Source: Chelatococcus sambhunathii
Lineage (GTDB): Bacteria; Pseudomonadota; Alphaproteobacteria; Rhizobiales; Beijerinckiaceae
Direction of reading: 5' to 3'
Assembly (NCBI RefSeq): GCF_001418005.1
Contig: NZ_LIOL01000016.1
Coordinates: 1 to 41,775 of the forward strand
Length of the DNA: 41,775 nucleotides
Shown: in pieces, positions 38,492-41,775 of the stretch
Layout: each line of letters begins with the position of its first letter
Numbering within the stretch: the first letter of the stretch is position 1
Position numbers and translations under genes: made by a program
Notes under the pieces: generated by a model
What the model saw: the letters and a program-made list of their open reading frames with translations, nothing else
Database searches by the model: none
What the model was told of the DNA's origin: nothing

Positions 38492-41028
38492 TGGCGATCA
38501 TCCTTGAAGCCGAAGCGGTCTTCCGGGCGCGTGATGCCTCGGGCAAGGCGCTCGCCGACATCGCGAACCGCTTCAAGGAGATCAGCAAGGCGGGGAAGAC
38601 CGTCGGCGAAGCCGTCTCCGGTATCGGCCGGCAGATCGGCGAGATGAAGGGCAAGCTCGACCGCATCGAGGGCTTTCGCGGCCTGCAGCGCGGGCTCTCC
38701 GAGACCCGGCAGAAGTTCCGCGCTGCGCAGGAGGAAGTCCAGCGCCTCAGCCGCGCGATGCGAGAGGTCGAGCAGCCGACGCGGCAGATGGAGGCGGCCT
38801 ATCGTCGGGCGCAGGCGGCCGTCTCTTCAGCCGCCGCGGCTTACCGTGATCAGGCTCGCGCCGCCATCGAGGCGAAGCGTGGTCTCGAGCAGGCCGGTAT
38901 CCCATTGAACAACTTGCGCGGCCAGCAGGACGCGCTGAAGCGGTCGATCGAGGCGGCGAACAACCAGCTGCAGCGCCAGGCTCAGATCATGGCGCGCGGC
39001 GGCCCCTGGGGACGTGGTCCCGTCTCTGGATCCGGCGTTCCGCTGACCCCGCAGACGCATCCGGCACAATCGCAGCGCCCCATGGCGCGGGCCGGCTCGG
39101 CCGCCGCGACCGTCGCCGGCACCGCGGCGGCTTACGGCGGCGGCATGGCGTTCCGGAGCGCGTATACCCGCATGATCGAGTTCGAGCGGTCCGTGGCCTA
39201 TTCGCAGGCGCGCGGCGAGCTCACCGATGAGCAGGCGACGCGCCTGCGCCGCAATGCCCGCGAGCTCGGCGCCGCAGGCCTTGGCTTCTCGGCACGCGAT
39301 GTTTCTGAGTTGCAGCGCGCCTATGTGCAGGCCGGCTACGAAAACGACGCCGATGCGCTGGCGCGCCCGACCATGAACTTCTCGCTGTTCGGCGATGTCG
39401 ACCCCTATTCGGCGGCCGACTTCACCGTCTCGGCGCTCGCGGCCTACGGCATCAAGCCCAAGAACCGTGAGGAACTGGTGAACGCGGCGACGCGGTACCA
39501 GGACATCATCGCGAAGGGCGCGAACGTGACGCGCCTCGGCGTCGACGACTTCGCGCAGGGCTTCAAGTATGCGGCTCCTTTTGCCGCGGCTCTCGGCGTG
39601 AGCCAAGAGCAACTCGCGGCGATGATCGCGACACAAGGCCAGGCCGGTCTTCGTGGAGACGAGGCGGGCGTTGCGGTTCGCTCTATGCTGACCCGAACGG
39701 TGAAGCCCACCGCCGACAGCCGGCAGGCCATGGCCGAAATGGGCATGCGCTTCGAGGACTATGCTCTCGAGACGAAGCCGGTCTCGGTCGACGACCTGCT
39801 CTCGGGCCTGCGCAATCAGGGCATCGACGCTTCCAAGATCCGGAAGCGCCTGCAGCGCCGGCTCACGAGCACCGAAAGCGAGGGTGGAGACATCGCGGAG
39901 GCGATGACGGACGAGGTCATCTCGGGCCTCGGCATCAAGTCGATCATCGACAAGCGCAAGGTCGCCCGGATGGTGTCACGGTACACCGCATCGCTGGGCG
40001 AGCGCCTCGACGTCGATCGGCTCCTCGCGGACTTGCGTGAGCGCGGCGTCACGCCTGGCCAGATGTCGCGCATCTTCGACCAGCGTCAGGGCGTCCGCAT
40101 CGGCACGTTGACGTTCAACGATGATTACGAGCGCTTCCTCAAGATCCTGACCGAGCAATCGGCAGGCTCGTCCGAGCGGGGCGCGGAACTGATGCGGCGC
40201 GGGCCTCTCGGGGCTCATAACCGCCTCGTGTCGTCGTTTGACAACCTCATCCTCTCGCTGGCCGAGAGCGGGGTGCTTGACACTGTCGCCACAGGCCTCG
40301 ACGCGGTTGCGACGACGTTCCGGTCGATGGCCGAGACGAACCCGAAGCTGCTCGAGTTCAGCACCTATGCGGCGATGGCCGTCGGCGGCATCGGGGCGCT
40401 CACGCTCGCGATCCGTCCATTGGTCGCGCTTGTGGGAGCATTGGGCGGAGGCGGCGCGGCGGCGGCCGGCGCTTCGGCCGTCGGCGCTGCTGCGGCCGGT
40501 TCTCGCCTCGGTACCTTCGTGAACATGGGCCTCAAGGGGGGCTTGATCGGCGGCGGCCTCTACTTCGGCGGCAAGGCGCTGATCAATGCCGCCGTCGATG
40601 CACTGCCTAAGCCGGCATATCCGGCCGGGTACGACCCCGAGGCAGAGATGAACCTCGGCACCTGGGGCCGCATCAAGCGCATCTGGAACGACTTGCCGTC
40701 GCTGCCCAGCGGGCCGGCGGTCGATCCCGCCACTATGGAGCGCGCGCGCCGCGCCGCGGACGAGTTCCGCCGCGATCCGGAAGGGGCGCGCGGCCGCGCC
40801 ATGATGCGCATGGGCCCGGCCCAGATGTCGGTAACCGGCGAGGCGACGGTGCGCAGCGAGCTCAAGGTTCAGGTCGAGCCGTCCCCGCTCTTCGAGGTGC
40901 GGATGCGCGAGATTGCCCGGGAACAGGCCGCTCGCATGCCGCTGCAGGGCAGTACCAACGGGCCGGGGTCGACCGGCGTGTCGATGCCGGAGGCGGCGGC
41001 GCCTATCGTCGGATCGGGGAGGGAGTAA
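38491..41028 (+). CDS. Tape measure protein
   Basis: 845 aa. N-terminal 200 residues are coiled coil (KLDRIEGFRGLQRGLSETRQ, KFRAAQEEVQRLSRAMREVE); a TP901-type core follows (GTAAAYGGGMAFRSAYTRMI, LGAAGLGFSARDVSELQRAY, DFTVSALAAYGIKP). Hydrophobic stretches at about 624-670 (YAAMAVGGIGALTLAIRPLV, then AAAAGASAVGAAAAG) fit the usual membrane-active segment. By the rule of about 1.5 angstrom per residue the tail would be near 125 nm, an estimate only. The start overlaps the preceding stop. Confidence 0.94.
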   Translation: MAIILEAEAVFRARDASGKALADIANRFKEISKAGKTVGEAVSGIGRQIGEMKGKLDRIEGFRGLQRGLSETRQKFRAAQEEVQRLSRAMREVEQPTRQMEAAYRRAQAAVSSAAAAYRDQARAAIEAKRGLEQAGIPLNNLRGQQDALKRSIEAANNQLQRQAQIMARGGPWGRGPVSGSGVPLTPQTHPAQSQRPMARAGSAAATVAGTAAAYGGGMAFRSAYTRMIEFERSVAYSQARGELTDEQATRLRRNARELGAAGLGFSARDVSELQRAYVQAGYENDADALARPTMNFSLFGDVDPYSAADFTVSALAAYGIKPKNREELVNAATRYQDIIAKGANVTRLGVDDFAQGFKYAAPFAAALGVSQEQLAAMIATQGQAGLRGDEAGVAVRSMLTRTVKPTADSRQAMAEMGMRFEDYALETKPVSVDDLLSGLRNQGIDASKIRKRLQRRLTSTESEGGDIAEAMTDEVISGLGIKSIIDKRKVARMVSRYTASLGERLDVDRLLADLRERGVTPGQMSRIFDQRQGVRIGTLTFNDDYERFLKILTEQSAGSSERGAELMRRGPLGAHNRLVSSFDNLILSLAESGVLDTVATGLDAVATTFRSMAETNPKLLEFSTYAAMAVGGIGALTLAIRPLVALVGALGGGGAAAAGASAVGAAAAGSRLGTFVNMGLKGGLIGGGLYFGGKALINAAVDALPKPAYPAGYDPEAEMNLGTWGRIKRIWNDLPSLPSGPAVDPATMERARRAADEFRRDPEGARGRAMMRMGPAQMSVTGEATVRSELKVQVEPSPLFEVRMREIAREQAARMPLQGSTNGPGSTGVSMPEAAAPIVGSGRE

Positions 41029-41775
41029 ATGGCCGAGTGCCGCGACTGGCAGTCGACGCTCTTTCCGGCGTCTTGGAACGGGGTGCCGTTCTTCGTCGCT
41101 CGCGATGACGACAGCGGCGGCCGTCGCGTCATCGTTCACGAGTTCGTCCATCGAGACGATCCGTTCGACGAAGACATCGGCGAGGCGCCGCAGTATTTCG
41201 ACGTCGACGCCTATGTCGCGTCCGATGCGGCGGACGCGGAGGCGAATAGCCTTACGGCCGCCATGAGGGCCGGGGGGCGCGGCGTCCTCGTGCTCCCGAC
41301 GCACGGGCCCATCCGGGCACGGTGCATCACCTTCAGGCGGACAAGCGAGCGCGACCGGGCAGGCTTCATCGCCTTCTCGCTGCGCTACGTACGGGTAGGT
41401 GCCAACAGCGCGCTGGCTTCTGTCCTGTCGGTCGCGAACCTCGTCTACGCCGGCGCCGATCGTCTCGGGGCAGCCATGGCAGAGGCGTTCGCGGCCGGCG
41501 TGGCGGTGACGGCCCGGCCGGACTATGTCGTTGACGCGGCGGTCTCCGGGATCCGGGATGGCATTGCGGTCTTCGAAGAGATCCGGAAGACGAACGCCGT
41601 TGACGCCGAAGCGAGCGCGGCGATTGGGCTGCGCGCCTTGGAACTCGGCGACGGCCTCTCTGGCATGTTCGCGACGGACGAGGGGCGCCGGGACGCGGCC
41701 GGGGAGCTTTATGCCATCGCGCGCGATCTCGGCGACGCGATGGACCCGGCGGCCGCGGTGGGTGCCTTCTCGGAG
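41029..41775 (+). CDS. DNA circularisation/tail protein, Mu gpN-like, 3' end cut
   Basis: 249 codons visible, open to the window end. It starts MAECRDWQSTLFPASWNGVP, with DIGEAPQYFDVDAYVAS and GRGVLVLPTHGPIRARCITF, matching the N-terminal domain shared by Mu gpN-type baseplate/circularisation proteins. GGAGGGAGTAA precedes the ATG. It follows the tape measure directly, the usual order in Mu-like tails. Confidence 0.9.
   Translation, partial: MAECRDWQSTLFPASWNGVPFFVARDDDSGGRRVIVHEFVHRDDPFDEDIGEAPQYFDVDAYVASDAADAEANSLTAAMRAGGRGVLVLPTHGPIRARCITFRRTSERDRAGFIAFSLRYVRVGANSALASVLSVANLVYAGADRLGAAMAEAFAAGVAVTARPDYVVDAAVSGIRDGIAVFEEIRKTNAVDAEASAAIGLRALELGDGLSGMFATDEGRRDAAGELYAIARDLGDAMDPAAAVGAFSE

Overview
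The window is most of a temperate tailed-phage genome (prophage or free phage) from a high-G+C alphaproteobacterium, probably Hyphomicrobiales. Reasons: codon use is strongly GC-rich, many of its gene families (J-domain phage protein, DUF6362-like, DUF3268-like, DUF5131-like, YqaJ/RecT pair) are common in rhizobial phages, and the gene order is that of a lysogenic phage. No host housekeeping gene, rRNA or tRNA was recognised, so neither phage end is visible. The left edge cuts a serine recombinase and the right edge cuts a Mu gpN-like gene.

Layout. (1) 1-9977, minus strand: a long leftward operon. In transcription order it encodes a DUF932-like protein, small unknowns, a YqaJ-type exonuclease, a coiled-coil protein, RecT, small unknowns, an HTH protein, a J-domain protein, a DnaQ-like exonuclease, a small membrane protein and the serine integrase. 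(2) 9978-11148: the immunity region, with a CI/LexA-fold repressor on the minus strand, its terminator and two divergent control regions with palindromic operators. (3) 11149-24279, plus strand: the rightward early operon, with a RuvC-like nuclease, primase, RepA-like helicase, DnaA-domain-IV-like protein, a helicase-methyltransferase fusion, an ASCH-like protein, a Gp37/Gp68-like protein and a PD-(D/E)XK protein. (4) 24280-26361: a second promoter with two unknown genes, a lone minus-strand gene of lower G+C, and a 620-bp gap full of repeats and inverted repeats. (5) 26362-41775, plus strand: the structural operon. The head module is lambda-like (terminase, portal, gpW, protease with nested scaffold, gpD, gpE, FII) and is joined to a contractile Mu-like tail module (DUF2635, sheath, tube, tail assembly chaperone with a -1 frameshift, tape measure, gpN).

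How it works together. The repressor probably binds a 17-bp palindrome, GCGGT-N7-ACCGC, that I find near-exactly at seven places in three control regions: the leftward promoter, the divergent repressor/rightward region, and an internal promoter at 15829-15890 inside the early operon. It therefore appears to hold recombination/integration, early replication and a later early sub-operon together. The repressor seems to lack the Ser-Lys dyad of S24 peptidases, so induction may not use RecA-stimulated self-cleavage.

The best candidates for something new are the dispersed operator circuit with a possibly non-cleavable repressor, the repeat-rich 25743-26361 gap with its lone gene, helically phased CGGTYG repeats just upstream of the terminase (possible packaging site), and an in-frame amber codon that splits a gene in the recombination operon.
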